Assembly (NCBI GenBank): GCA_026391675.1
Contig: JAPLDQ010000003.1
Span: 62,001-126,000, forward strand
Direction: 5' to 3'
DNA: 64,000 nt
Origin: Bacteroidota bacterium
GTDB lineage: Bacteria; Bacteroidota; Bacteroidia; Bacteroidales; JACABE01
In this document: in pieces, positions 52,071 through 60,870 of the stretch
Position numbering within the stretch: position 1 is the first letter of the stretch
How the letters are laid out: each line of letters starts with the position of its first letter
The notes under the pieces: generated by a model
Seen by the model: only the letters and a program-made list of their open reading frames with translations
Databases searched by the model: none
Told to the model about the DNA's origin: nothing
Translations under genes and position numbers: made by a program

Positions 52071-53282
52071 TTATCTGACAATATCTTTAATTTCAGATAA
52101 TTTCCCATCAGTTTTTGCAGGCTTTAAATGAAGGATATAGGCCATTAAAGCGTACAAATGAATATTTGGAAAGGTATTTCTTGAATAATTCTGCTTGAAT
52201 GCCGGACCAAATGCATAGAAAATTCCATGCATATCCATGTTATCATTATCATAACCATGAGTGCCGCCTTTTACGGGTTTATCAGTATTGCGGGATATGC
52301 TCCAGCTACTGTCAGCTAATATTACAATATCGCCAATCCGCTGATTCTTGTTATAATGCAAACGTTGCGGAACATCTTTTATTTTCCATACTTTTAAATT
52401 AGGTATGATTTTCAGAGCATTATAAACCGAATCAATACAATTCACATTCACCCTGATATTATATCCCGGGTTATAACCATACATCCCTTTAATCCATTGA
52501 GGTTTAAGGTAATTATCTATCATAATATTTTTATCTTTACTCACTGCTGACATACCATGATCAGAAGTAATAATAAGATTTACCTGATTTCCAATAGGCA
52601 AAGATTTTATTTTAACTACTAATACCCATAACAAACTATCCAGGGTTGTAACCATTGCTTTTGTTTGCGGACTTACCGGGCCATTGTCATGACTGCATTC
52701 ATCAGGTTCTGGGAGATAAAACAGAATTAAATGAGGGCGTTCTTTTTCTGGCAATTGCAACCAATTTATCAAAGTATCAATTCTTTGATTGAAAGGTAAT
52801 TTATTTTCATAAGGCTTCCAATAGAAAGGTTGAACAGCTTTAATAACAGCTTCTGAACCAACCCAGTAGAACGACGCTGATTTAAGTCTTTGCTGTTCTG
52901 CAGTTACCCAAATTGGTTCTCCCTTATAAAATCTTCCATCCATAACCATTTTTCGATCACCAATACGATAAATAAGATTTAAGGCAGGATCATAAAATTT
53001 ATTCTGAACTATTCCATGATGCTCGGGATATAAACCTGTTGCAATACTGTAATGGTTAGGAAATGTAACTGTAGGAAAACATGGTTGAACAGAATGCGCT
53101 TTTACGCCCATTTTAGCAATAGAATCGAAATGAATTAAATGATAAATTTCAGGATAATCCCAGCGAAATCCATCTAAAGAAATTACTATGAGATAGGGTT
53201 GCTTTTCAGTTTTTTGTTGTGCAAACAGCTGAATAATGGTAATCAATAAAATAATTCCAATAAATGCAATTTTTTTTAACAT
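52071..53282 (-). CDS. Type I phosphodiesterase/nucleotide pyrophosphatase (ENPP-like), exported
   Basis: A 403-residue exported member of the alkaline-phosphatase superfamily. Signal peptide to about residue 22 (LFAQQ). The metal ligand Asp in VISLDGFRWDY, the nucleophilic threonine in CFPTVTFPNHYS, the GLYPEHHGI segment, PEPDECSHDNGP and TSDHGMSAV (metal Asp/His) are all visible, so both zinc sites look intact. It would hydrolyse phosphodiester or pyrophosphate bonds of nucleotides or lipids outside the cytoplasm. Start at 53282 chosen because it leaves 4 bases after the pepE stop and gives a normal signal peptide; both genes form an operon. Confidence 0.88.
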   Translation of the reverse strand: MLKKIAFIGIILLITIIQLFAQQKTEKQPYLIVISLDGFRWDYPEIYHLIHFDSIAKMGVKAHSVQPCFPTVTFPNHYSIATGLYPEHHGIVQNKFYDPALNLIYRIGDRKMVMDGRFYKGEPIWVTAEQQRLKSASFYWVGSEAVIKAVQPFYWKPYENKLPFNQRIDTLINWLQLPEKERPHLILFYLPEPDECSHDNGPVSPQTKAMVTTLDSLLWVLVVKIKSLPIGNQVNLIITSDHGMSAVSKDKNIMIDNYLKPQWIKGMYGYNPGYNIRVNVNCIDSVYNALKIIPNLKVWKIKDVPQRLHYNKNQRIGDIVILADSSWSISRNTDKPVKGGTHGYDNDNMDMHGIFYAFGPAFKQNYSRNTFPNIHLYALMAYILHLKPAKTDGKLSEIKDIVR

Positions 53283-53286
53283 ACTA

Positions 53287-54000
53287 TCACAATAAAAAGT
53301 CCAGATTTTCACCAGCTTTTACTTCATAAGCAGGAGTTCCGTATTTAAAAATCCGCATTGGACGCATACCGAATAAATTAATTGAATTACCTTCAACCAA
53401 TAAATAAGTTGCTTCCCTTAAACCAACAACATATATATTCTGATTAACCTCCATAAACTCTTCTATCCTTTGTTCACGGGTTTCGCCACCATGTCCTTCG
53501 GGATTAGCATCCAGATAATGAGGATTAATCTGGAAAGGCACTAATGCCGTACAATTAAAACTCTCCGGTTCAATTATAGGCATATCATTAGTAGTCTTCA
53601 GGCTTGGACAAGCTATGTTTGAACCTGCGCTCCATCCCATATAAGGTGTGCCTTCCAGAACTTTAGCCTTTATGATATCCATTAATTTAAGTTTATGCAG
53701 CATATAAACCAAATGAAATGTATTTCCACCACCTACTGCAACTGCTTTGGCTTCATTTACAGCCTTTACAGGATCATTTTCATTATGTATGCCATATACA
53801 GAAGCTCCCAGTTCATTAAATACAGCATTAACTTTAGAAGTATATTCATCATAGGTAATTCCTACACCCGCATAAGGGATAAAAAGTACTTCTTTTATAT
53901 TATTTTCAATTAAATATTGATTAATAGCCTGACGTGGCCATCCTAAATAAGCCTCTCCTGCATTAGTTGAATTGCTGATTAATAATAATTTTTTTGTCAT
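53287..54000 (-). CDS. pepE: Dipeptidase E (aspartyl dipeptidase)
   Basis: A 237-residue cytoplasmic serine peptidase of family S51 that cleaves dipeptides with N-terminal aspartate. Landmarks are SNSTNAGEAYLGWP at the N-terminus, VGGGNTFHLVYML, the nucleophile Ser in GWSAGSNIACPS near residue 122 and INPHYLDANPEGHGGETREQRI near residues 157-178, carrying the histidine of the triad. Cotranscribed with the downstream ENPP gene (4-base gap). Cyanophycinase shares the fold but has a longer sequence. Confidence 0.92.
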   Translation of the reverse strand: MTKKLLLISNSTNAGEAYLGWPRQAINQYLIENNIKEVLFIPYAGVGITYDEYTSKVNAVFNELGASVYGIHNENDPVKAVNEAKAVAVGGGNTFHLVYMLHKLKLMDIIKAKVLEGTPYMGWSAGSNIACPSLKTTNDMPIIEPESFNCTALVPFQINPHYLDANPEGHGGETREQRIEEFMEVNQNIYVVGLREATYLLVEGNSINLFGMRPMRIFKYGTPAYEVKAGENLDFLL

Positions 54001-54076
54001 TTTACTATTCTTAAATATTAATTAAATATGATAAACTTTAGCTATTTTAATATGTTTATATTATACATTAAAGCAA

Positions 54077-54084
54077 CAAAATTA
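54077..54084 (-). promoter_or_regulatory. -7 promoter element for pepE and the ENPP gene
   Basis: Minus-strand TAATTTTG, an exact TAnnTTTG match, 77 bases before the pepE ATG; -33 not seen. Confidence 0.4.
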
Positions 54085-54202
54085 AGTAAAAAAAAAGTAA
54101 GTATTTAATAAGATTATTACACAAAATTTAATGTAATAAAACATAAGTACTTACGTTTTATAAATATTTAATACTTGTATTGCTTTCTAGCATTATTATT
54201 AA

Positions 54203-54210
54203 TAATTTTG
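54203..54210 (+). promoter_or_regulatory. -7 promoter element for the BNR-repeat T9SS cargo gene
   Basis: TAATTTTG, an exact TAnnTTTG match, 25 bases before the ATG at 54235; a TTG lies about 20 bases upstream at 54180-54182. It rules out the longer reading starting at 54175. Confidence 0.5.
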
Positions 54211-54234
54211 CAAAATATTTTACTTAATATAAAG

Positions 54235-56763
54235 ATGAAAAAAATTATTTTCCTGTTTACTATTATTTTTACTTTATTATCAATAAATAGTCAATCGTTT
54301 GCACAAGATTGGGTTGAAAAAATGCAAAATCCAACTGTAAATTTTTATGAAGTTCAAAAAGCTTTTAATACATATTGGAAAGACAAAGAAATTGGCCGGT
54401 CAAAAGGCTGGAAACAGTATAAACGTTGGGAATACATGATGTCACCAAGGGTTTATCCTACTGGTAACAGAATTGAAATGGCATCTGCATGGAAGTCATT
54501 TAATGAATACAAAGCAAAACATACATTAAAAACAACTTCAAACTCTAACTGGCAGGCGTTGGGACCTTTTGCACCTCCTGCCAATGGTGGTGATGCAGGT
54601 CGATTAAATTGTATTGCTTTTCATCCTACCAATTCAAATATTATATACGTTGGGTCACCTAGTGGTGGCTTATGGAAAACCACCGATGGCGGCAACAACT
54701 GGATATCATTAACCGATAACTTACCCTTAGTTGGTGTTTCAAGCATAGTGGTAGATTATTCTAATCCAAATATAATTTATATTGCTACAGGTGATGGTGA
54801 TGGAACAGATACCTATTCAATTGGAATTTTAAAATCAACTGATGGTGGACTTAGCTTTCAAACCACAGGAATCAATTATTTAGTTTCCGGTAAAAGGAAT
54901 ATTTATAAACTTATTATTAATCCGATAAATCCCCAGGTATTACTTGCGGCTACGTCATCAGGCATATATAAAACAATTAATGCTGGTGCAAGCTGGTATA
55001 ATTCCCTTTCAGGTAAAGTTGTCGATATTTGTTATAAACCAGGGGATACCAATGTAATTTATGCTGCTACGAATTCTGCTTTTTATAAATCTCCAGATGG
55101 AGGTGAAAATTTTGATTACAAAAATATTAGTTTTGTTAATGCTCCAAGCAGAATAGAAATTGCAGTCAGTCAGGCCAATAATGCATATGTTTATCTTTTG
55201 ACTGGCAAAAGTTCTGATCAGAGCTTTGGAGGTCTTTATCGGTCAGCTGATAGTGGTGAAACTTTTTCAACCCGTTCAACCACACCAAATCTGTTGGGAT
55301 GGAATACATCAGGAAGTGATACCGGAGGTCAAGCATGGTATGATTTATCAATTGCTGTATCGCCTACAAACGCTGAAGAAATTTATGTTGGTGGAGTAAA
55401 TCACTGGAAATCTTCAAATGGTGGAACAACATGGACTATGATAGCACATTGGTATGGTGGTGGAGGAAAACCTTATGTACATGCAGATGTTCATTCTTTA
55501 AAGTATAATCCTTCAAATGTATTGTTTTCCTGTTCAGATGGTGGTGTTTCATTTACTTCAAACGGAGGTACAAGCTGGACTGCGAAAAATATTACTCTTT
55601 CAATTGCACAAATGTACCGTTTAAGTGTATCGGCCACACAACCAACCACTATAGTTAATGGATGGCAGGATAATGGCACCAATTTATTAAGGAACAATAC
55701 ATGGACTCAAATTGCCGGTGGTGATGGCACTGAGTGTATTATTGATTATACCAATCCAAATATTATTTATACATCAACTCCTAATGGATCTATTCAAAGA
55801 ACTGATAATGGGGGTTCAAGTTATACAAGTATTTCATCAACGATGACCAATACCGAAACAGGACTTTGGGTTACTCCATATATTATGGATCTGAATAATA
55901 ATCAAACCATTTATGCCGGCTATAATAATGTTTGGAAAACTATAGATAAAGGAAATAACTGGACTAAAATATCAAATTTCACACCAACTATTGAAATAAA
56001 ATCTTTAGCAATTGCCAAATCAAATTCTAATTACATTTATGCAGCTGCTGAAAACATTATGTATAAAACTACAAACGGAGGTTCTACCTGGATAAATATT
56101 ACACCGGCATTGCTTGCTAATGCTATTACATATATTGCAGTAAGCACTTCCAATCCTGATGTATTATGGATTACATTATCTGGCTATTCAAGCGGACAAA
56201 AAGTTTTAACATCTCAGAATGGAGGTGTAAACTGGACTAATTACTCTGGTAATTTGCCCAATTTACCGGCCAATTGTATTGCCTATCAAGGCCAAAACAA
56301 TGAAGGTGTTTATGTAGGTATGGATGTAGGAATTTATTATCGCGATACCTTATTAACCGATTGGGTTCTGTATGCGAATAACTTACCAAATGTAATTGTT
56401 GATGAACTTGAAATATCACCATCAGTAAATAAAATAAGAGCTGCTACTTTTGGAAGAGGATTGTGGGAATCTCCTTTATACACACCAGTTACTGTAGCTG
56501 AGAACAAAGTTAGTTCTCCTGAAATTTCTATTTACCCCTCTCCTACTAAAGGAATTATTAATATCGATTTAAAAGAAACTGGTAACAAGGAACTTAGTAT
56601 TGAAATTTTCTCAAGTGATGGACAAAAAGTCTATACTTCATCCATTAAACAGATGGCTGATCTTACCATAGATTTTAGTAATCAAAATGATGGAATATAT
56701 TATGTAAAAATAAAATCCAATGAATTTAATTATAACGGTCGGTTTGTAAAAATTTCAAAATAA
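54235..56763 (+). CDS. Secreted BNR/sortilin-type beta-propeller protein with T9SS sorting domain
   Basis: An 842-residue exported protein. The signal peptide ends near SFAQ (about residue 23). Residues about 100-740 consist of many copies of a propeller repeat with the pattern IYVGSPSGGLWKTTDGGNNW, that is Asp-box/BNR-like GGxxW turns, forming one or two sortilin-like beta-propellers. The tail (ISIYPSPTKGIINIDL at about 763, then GIYYVKIKS and FVKISK) is a type A T9SS sorting domain. Probably surface anchored or released, perhaps binding a polymer or glycan; no catalytic motif is evident. It is followed 10 bases later by a GldN-like lipoprotein gene. Confidence 0.88.
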   Translation: MKKIIFLFTIIFTLLSINSQSFAQDWVEKMQNPTVNFYEVQKAFNTYWKDKEIGRSKGWKQYKRWEYMMSPRVYPTGNRIEMASAWKSFNEYKAKHTLKTTSNSNWQALGPFAPPANGGDAGRLNCIAFHPTNSNIIYVGSPSGGLWKTTDGGNNWISLTDNLPLVGVSSIVVDYSNPNIIYIATGDGDGTDTYSIGILKSTDGGLSFQTTGINYLVSGKRNIYKLIINPINPQVLLAATSSGIYKTINAGASWYNSLSGKVVDICYKPGDTNVIYAATNSAFYKSPDGGENFDYKNISFVNAPSRIEIAVSQANNAYVYLLTGKSSDQSFGGLYRSADSGETFSTRSTTPNLLGWNTSGSDTGGQAWYDLSIAVSPTNAEEIYVGGVNHWKSSNGGTTWTMIAHWYGGGGKPYVHADVHSLKYNPSNVLFSCSDGGVSFTSNGGTSWTAKNITLSIAQMYRLSVSATQPTTIVNGWQDNGTNLLRNNTWTQIAGGDGTECIIDYTNPNIIYTSTPNGSIQRTDNGGSSYTSISSTMTNTETGLWVTPYIMDLNNNQTIYAGYNNVWKTIDKGNNWTKISNFTPTIEIKSLAIAKSNSNYIYAAAENIMYKTTNGGSTWINITPALLANAITYIAVSTSNPDVLWITLSGYSSGQKVLTSQNGGVNWTNYSGNLPNLPANCIAYQGQNNEGVYVGMDVGIYYRDTLLTDWVLYANNLPNVIVDELEISPSVNKIRAATFGRGLWESPLYTPVTVAENKVSSPEISIYPSPTKGIINIDLKETGNKELSIEIFSSDGQKVYTSSIKQMADLTIDFSNQNDGIYYVKIKSNEFNYNGRFVKISK

Positions 56764-56773
56764 TTCATTTATT

Positions 56774-57802
56774 ATGAAGCATATAATTAAGCTTTCTGTC
56801 TTTTTACTAAGTTTTATTTTAATTTTTTCCTGCAAAACCAATAAAACTAAAACTGAGAAACTGATTACTGAAAGAATTCAGTATGATGTTTGTATTAAAA
56901 GTCCTTCTTTAGATTATGACTGGTGGATACAAAATATTGAAGGTCCTCAGCGGGATAAATTCATCAATTTCATTTTTAATGCTATTGATGAAAACAAAGT
57001 TAAGATTTACAATATAAATCATCAGGAAGTCAGTTTAGAGCATGTCGTTTCAAATTTATTTACTTTCGATACCATTCACTTGCAGGATCATGGCAGAAAA
57101 AAACAAATTATTGATACTGTTTTTGTTAGCAATACTTTTGATTTAAAAAGCATTACAAAAGTAAGGTTTGATGAGAAATGGTCATTCGATGAAAAAACTT
57201 TAATGGTTAGCAAAGACGTTAAAGGCTTTTGCCCTATGCTTGTTCATGAAAAAAGAAGTTCTGTTCCGGCAGTTGAATTACCACTATTCTGGATATATGC
57301 TGATACCAATGCTAACGCAGATACAAATAATAAATTCCTGATAACAAAAAAAATCCAATATGATGTAAATATTATTTCTAATGATAAATCATGCGATTGG
57401 TGGGTTAATAATATTGAAACATCCGACAGGGAATATTTTCTTAAAACAATCATTGATGTTGCTTCAAAAGGAAAACTCAGAACCTATGATTTCTTTATGA
57501 ATCCACTGGATAAGAAAAAATTTGCACATTTACTGCACCATACTGATACCGTGCTAATGCAACGACTAACAGAACCTTATGAAAATTTTGATACAATTGT
57601 AAAAGTTGATTTTGATCAGAATTCAATTGTAAAAATTCGTTTTGTTGAAGAATGGTCGCTTAATACTCAGAGTTTTAAGTTTTATAAAAAAGTACTGGCC
57701 ATTTGCCCTATGATTGAAGGTCTGGACGATAAAGGAAATGTAAGAGGATATACTCCTTTATTCTGGATATTTTTTGACGAAAGCATTAAAAATGCTAAAT
57801 AA
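56774..57802 (+). CDS. Lipoprotein with two tandem GldN-like modules
   Basis: A 342-residue lipoprotein (lipobox FSCK; Cys20). The mature protein is an internal duplication: residues about 36-175 and 195-340 align with each other (RIQYDVCIKSPSLDYDWWIQN with KIQYDVNIISNDKSCDWWVNN; LFWIY with LFWIF). Each half ends in a pattern KWSFDEKTLMVSKDVKGFCPM (second half EEWSLNTQSFKFYKKVLAICPM), followed by PLFWI, which resembles the C-terminal core of GldN/PorN, a structural T9SS protein (WYFDK, GICP, ELFWVFFP). The upstream neighbour is a T9SS cargo gene and PorQ follows nearby. The start of the M16 gene overlaps its stop by 11 bases. Confidence 0.6.
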   Translation: MKHIIKLSVFLLSFILIFSCKTNKTKTEKLITERIQYDVCIKSPSLDYDWWIQNIEGPQRDKFINFIFNAIDENKVKIYNINHQEVSLEHVVSNLFTFDTIHLQDHGRKKQIIDTVFVSNTFDLKSITKVRFDEKWSFDEKTLMVSKDVKGFCPMLVHEKRSSVPAVELPLFWIYADTNANADTNNKFLITKKIQYDVNIISNDKSCDWWVNNIETSDREYFLKTIIDVASKGKLRTYDFFMNPLDKKKFAHLLHHTDTVLMQRLTEPYENFDTIVKVDFDQNSIVKIRFVEEWSLNTQSFKFYKKVLAICPMIEGLDDKGNVRGYTPLFWIFFDESIKNAK

Positions 57803-59042
57803 TACAGGCTATTTAGAGGAATATCAGTACCATCAGTTAAAAAATGGTATACGTATCGTTCATAAACATGCTCAATCTGATGTTGCCCATTGTGGATTAA
57901 TTATCAATGCAGGCTCCCGTGATGAAACAAAAGCCGAAAACGGGATTGCCCACTTTATTGAGCATTGTATTTTCAAAGGAACCAAAAAGCGCAATTCCCA
58001 TTACATTTTAAACAGATTAGACAGTGTTGGCGGTGATTTAAATGCCTATACCACCAAAGAAGAAACTTTCGTTTATGCTTCATTTCTGAAAGAATATTAT
58101 GCAAGATGCATTGAACTGCTGGCTGATATTGCGTTTAATTCCACCTTTCCCGAAAAGGAACTGGCAAAGGAAAAAGAAGTTGTTATTGAAGAAATCGGGT
58201 TTTATAAAGATAATCCTTCCGAGTTGATTTTTGATGAATTTGAACAGCAGCTATTCGAAAATCATCCTATCGGTGATATGATTTTAGGTACACCTTCAAA
58301 TGTAAAAAAGTTTAAACCAAAGCATTTACTGGATTTTATCCATCATAACTATAATACCGACCAAATGGTAATTTGTTCGGTTGGAAACATCAACTTCAGC
58401 AAATTTACTTCGCTTGTTGAACGTTATTTCTCTGATTTTGAATATAATGCAAGAATAAAACAACGTTTTCCCTTTACAGGATATCATGCCAAATCTGTTG
58501 AAAAAAACAAAAAAACATTTCAATCGCATTGCATTATCGGGAATACAGCTTATTCACTTTTAGACGAACGAAAAACAGCCTTGGGTTTACTCAATAATAT
58601 TTTAGGAGGACCAGCATCAAATACACGCCTGAGCTTAGCTTTACGTGAGCGTAACGGCCTTGCCTATAATGTGGAATCAAATTATACACCTTATGCAGAT
58701 ACAGGCTTATTTGCCATTTATTTCGGTACAGATTTTTCTACGCTGGAAAAGGCAAAATTAACCGTGATGAAGGAACTCGACAAACTTCGCAATACCAAGC
58801 TCAGTTCAAATCAATTACATGGTGCTAAAAAACAACTTTTCGGACAATTGGCCATAAGTTTTGAATCTAATTTAAACGAATTACTTTCCATTGGCAAAAG
58901 CTATCTGGTTTACAATCATGTTGATACCATAAAGCAAACCGCTGAAAAAATCAATAAACTTACTGCTGATGAACTGATTGAAATTGCAAATCAGATATTC
59001 AATCCGGATGAACTCAGTATTCTAACTTATAAATCAAAATAG
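57792..59042 (+). CDS. M16-family zinc metallopeptidase
   Basis: A 416-residue insulinase-type peptidase. The inverted zinc motif HFIEH is at residues 54-58 (His54, Glu57, His58), and the third ligand glutamate lies about 76 residues later in EEIGFYKDNPSE; the second domain holds the arginine/tyrosine pair ERNGLAYNVESNYTPY. Length fits the two-domain bacterial processing-peptidase subunit. It has no signal peptide, so it is cytoplasmic or exported by an unknown route. The ATG at 57792 is used; an in-frame TTG at 57774 is possible. Overlaps the GldN-like gene by 11 bases, hence translationally coupled. Confidence 0.88.
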   Translation: MLNNTGYLEEYQYHQLKNGIRIVHKHAQSDVAHCGLIINAGSRDETKAENGIAHFIEHCIFKGTKKRNSHYILNRLDSVGGDLNAYTTKEETFVYASFLKEYYARCIELLADIAFNSTFPEKELAKEKEVVIEEIGFYKDNPSELIFDEFEQQLFENHPIGDMILGTPSNVKKFKPKHLLDFIHHNYNTDQMVICSVGNINFSKFTSLVERYFSDFEYNARIKQRFPFTGYHAKSVEKNKKTFQSHCIIGNTAYSLLDERKTALGLLNNILGGPASNTRLSLALRERNGLAYNVESNYTPYADTGLFAIYFGTDFSTLEKAKLTVMKELDKLRNTKLSSNQLHGAKKQLFGQLAISFESNLNELLSIGKSYLVYNHVDTIKQTAEKINKLTADELIEIANQIFNPDELSILTYKSK

Positions 59043-59049
59043 ACAACCT

Positions 59050-59694
59050 ATGTTTTCAATGATACATCCTGATTATGAAGCTTATGCCGAAGCCCATACT
59101 TCTGCTGAAACTGATGTTTTATACCAGCTCAACAGGGAAACCAATCTGAAGGTAATGCAGCCCAGAATGCTTTCAGGCCATTTGCAGGGAAAAATACTCG
59201 AAATGATAAGCTGTATGCTTCAACCATCTCAAATTCTTGAAATCGGAACCTATACCGGTTATTCTGCCATTGCATTATGCAAAGGATTACAGGAAAACGG
59301 TGAGTTGCATACCATAGAAATTAATCCTGAGCATGAAAATATGGCTGCAACCTATTTTAACAAGGCAGGATTAAGCCAAAAAATAAAACAATACATTGGT
59401 GATGCTTTAGCTATTATCCCCGCTATCGACCTGATTTTTGACCTCGTTTTTATTGATGCTGACAAGGAAAATTACACCGCCTATTTCGAAATGGTGCTTC
59501 CCAAAACCAGAAAAGGAGGATTTATTATTGCTGACAATGTGTTGTGGAGTGGTAAAATATTTACTGAACCTCTGGACAACGATACGGAAACAAAGGGTAT
59601 TATAGATTTTAATAATGCAATCAAGAAGGATAGCAGAGTTGAGAAATTATTGCTTCCGGTCAGGGATGGATTAATGATTATGCGGAAATTATAA
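59050..59694 (+). CDS. O-methyltransferase (COMT/CCoAMT-like)
   Basis: A 214-residue class I SAM-dependent methyltransferase. The SAM-binding motif ILEIGTYTGYSAIAL is near residues 59-73, FIDADKENY and IIADNVLWSGKI (metal-binding) are in the usual order. It would methylate a catechol-like hydroxyl or an equivalent small molecule; a role in tRNA hydroxyuridine methylation (TrmR-like) is another possibility. It follows the M16 gene by 7 bases and precedes PorQ by 60 bases, so it is in a T9SS-linked operon by position. Confidence 0.82.
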   Translation: MFSMIHPDYEAYAEAHTSAETDVLYQLNRETNLKVMQPRMLSGHLQGKILEMISCMLQPSQILEIGTYTGYSAIALCKGLQENGELHTIEINPEHENMAATYFNKAGLSQKIKQYIGDALAIIPAIDLIFDLVFIDADKENYTAYFEMVLPKTRKGGFIIADNVLWSGKIFTEPLDNDTETKGIIDFNNAIKKDSRVEKLLLPVRDGLMIMRKL

Positions 59695-59754
59695 ATATAA
59701 AAAACAATAAATAAAGCAGGAAAGCGTTATTAAAACTTATTTAAGCTAAGATTT

Positions 59755-60801
59755 GTGAAAAAACTGTTCCCTCTCATTTTACTTACAATCATACTCAGTT
59801 CGGGCATTAAAACATATGCACAGATTGGCGGCAGCCATACCTATCAGTTCCTGACCTTATCCAATTCAGCTAGAATAGCAGCTTTAGGCGGTAATTTCCT
59901 GGCTATTAAAGATGATGACATCAGCTTAGCTATTGCTAATCCATCGTTAATCAGCAGCGGAATGAACAATAAACTGGCAGTAAGCTATGTCAGCTATTTC
60001 GGTGATGTCAATTATGGTTTTGCTGCATATTCCCGTTCCTTTGACAAGCTCGGAAGTTTTGTAGGCAGTATACAATATATCAATTACGGCACTTTTATTG
60101 AAACAGATGCTACCGGGCAAACGTATGGCGAATTCAGGGCAGGGGAATATGCAATCAATATTGGCTGGGGGAAAAATCTGGATTCTAATTTTTCCATTGG
60201 TTCCACATTTAAAACTATAATTTCTTCCCTTGAAAGTTATTCTTCTTTTGGGATAGCTGTTGATGTGGCTGCCACTTATAATAATACAAAAAAAGGTTTT
60301 ACCTCTTCATTGATGTTAAAAAATATCGGCAGGCAATTATCCCACTATACAACAGGAAATAACGAAGCCCTGCCCTTTGAAATACAGCTTGGAATTTCGC
60401 AAAAGCTAAGGCATGCTCCATTCAGATTTTCATTATTGTTAAACCACCTTGAAAAATGGGATTTATCATACGAAGATCCTTTAAATCCAACTGTTAAATA
60501 TGATCCGCTTACCCGGACAACAACAGAAAAATCAAAACTTTCTCAATTTGGTGATAACATGATGCGGCATGTGGTGGTTGGGGTTGAATTTATGCCTTCA
60601 ACTGCATTTAATATCCGGGTAGGTTATAACTACCAGCGCAGACAGGAAATGAAGGTAGAAACCGCCTTATCTACTGTGGGCTTCTCCTGGGGTTTTGGTT
60701 TCAGGGTTTCCAAGTTTAACTTCAGCTATGCCCATGTAATACAACATCTGGCAGGTTCTTCCAACTTTTTTACAATAGCTACGAATTTATCAGCATTTTA
60801 A
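59755..60801 (+). CDS. porQ: Type IX secretion system outer-membrane protein PorQ
   Basis: A 348-residue outer-membrane protein of the PorV/PorQ family. A signal peptide (to about residue 22, TYAQ) is followed by the typical opening GGSHTYQFLTLSNSARIAALGG, then DDDISLAIANPSLI and a series of amphipathic strands ending in NLSAF. PorQ works with PorU-PorV-PorZ to attach T9SS cargo at the cell surface. The start codon is GTG. The gene closes the rightward group starting at the BNR cargo, and a bidirectional terminator separates it from metK. Confidence 0.9.
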   Translation: MKKLFPLILLTIILSSGIKTYAQIGGSHTYQFLTLSNSARIAALGGNFLAIKDDDISLAIANPSLISSGMNNKLAVSYVSYFGDVNYGFAAYSRSFDKLGSFVGSIQYINYGTFIETDATGQTYGEFRAGEYAINIGWGKNLDSNFSIGSTFKTIISSLESYSSFGIAVDVAATYNNTKKGFTSSLMLKNIGRQLSHYTTGNNEALPFEIQLGISQKLRHAPFRFSLLLNHLEKWDLSYEDPLNPTVKYDPLTRTTTEKSKLSQFGDNMMRHVVVGVEFMPSTAFNIRVGYNYQRRQEMKVETALSTVGFSWGFGFRVSKFNFSYAHVIQHLAGSSNFFTIATNLSAF

Positions 60802-60817
60802 ATTTTATATCAGTTAA

Positions 60818-60856
60818 AATAAGAAAGCCTTCCATTAACTGAAAGGCTTTCTTATT
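60818..60856. terminator. Bidirectional terminator between porQ and metK
   Basis: 14-base perfect arms (60818-60831 and 60843-60856, AATAAGAAAGCCTT and complement) around an 11-base loop with A/T ends on both sides. Confidence 0.88.
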
Positions 60857-60870
60857 ATATAGCTTTAGTA

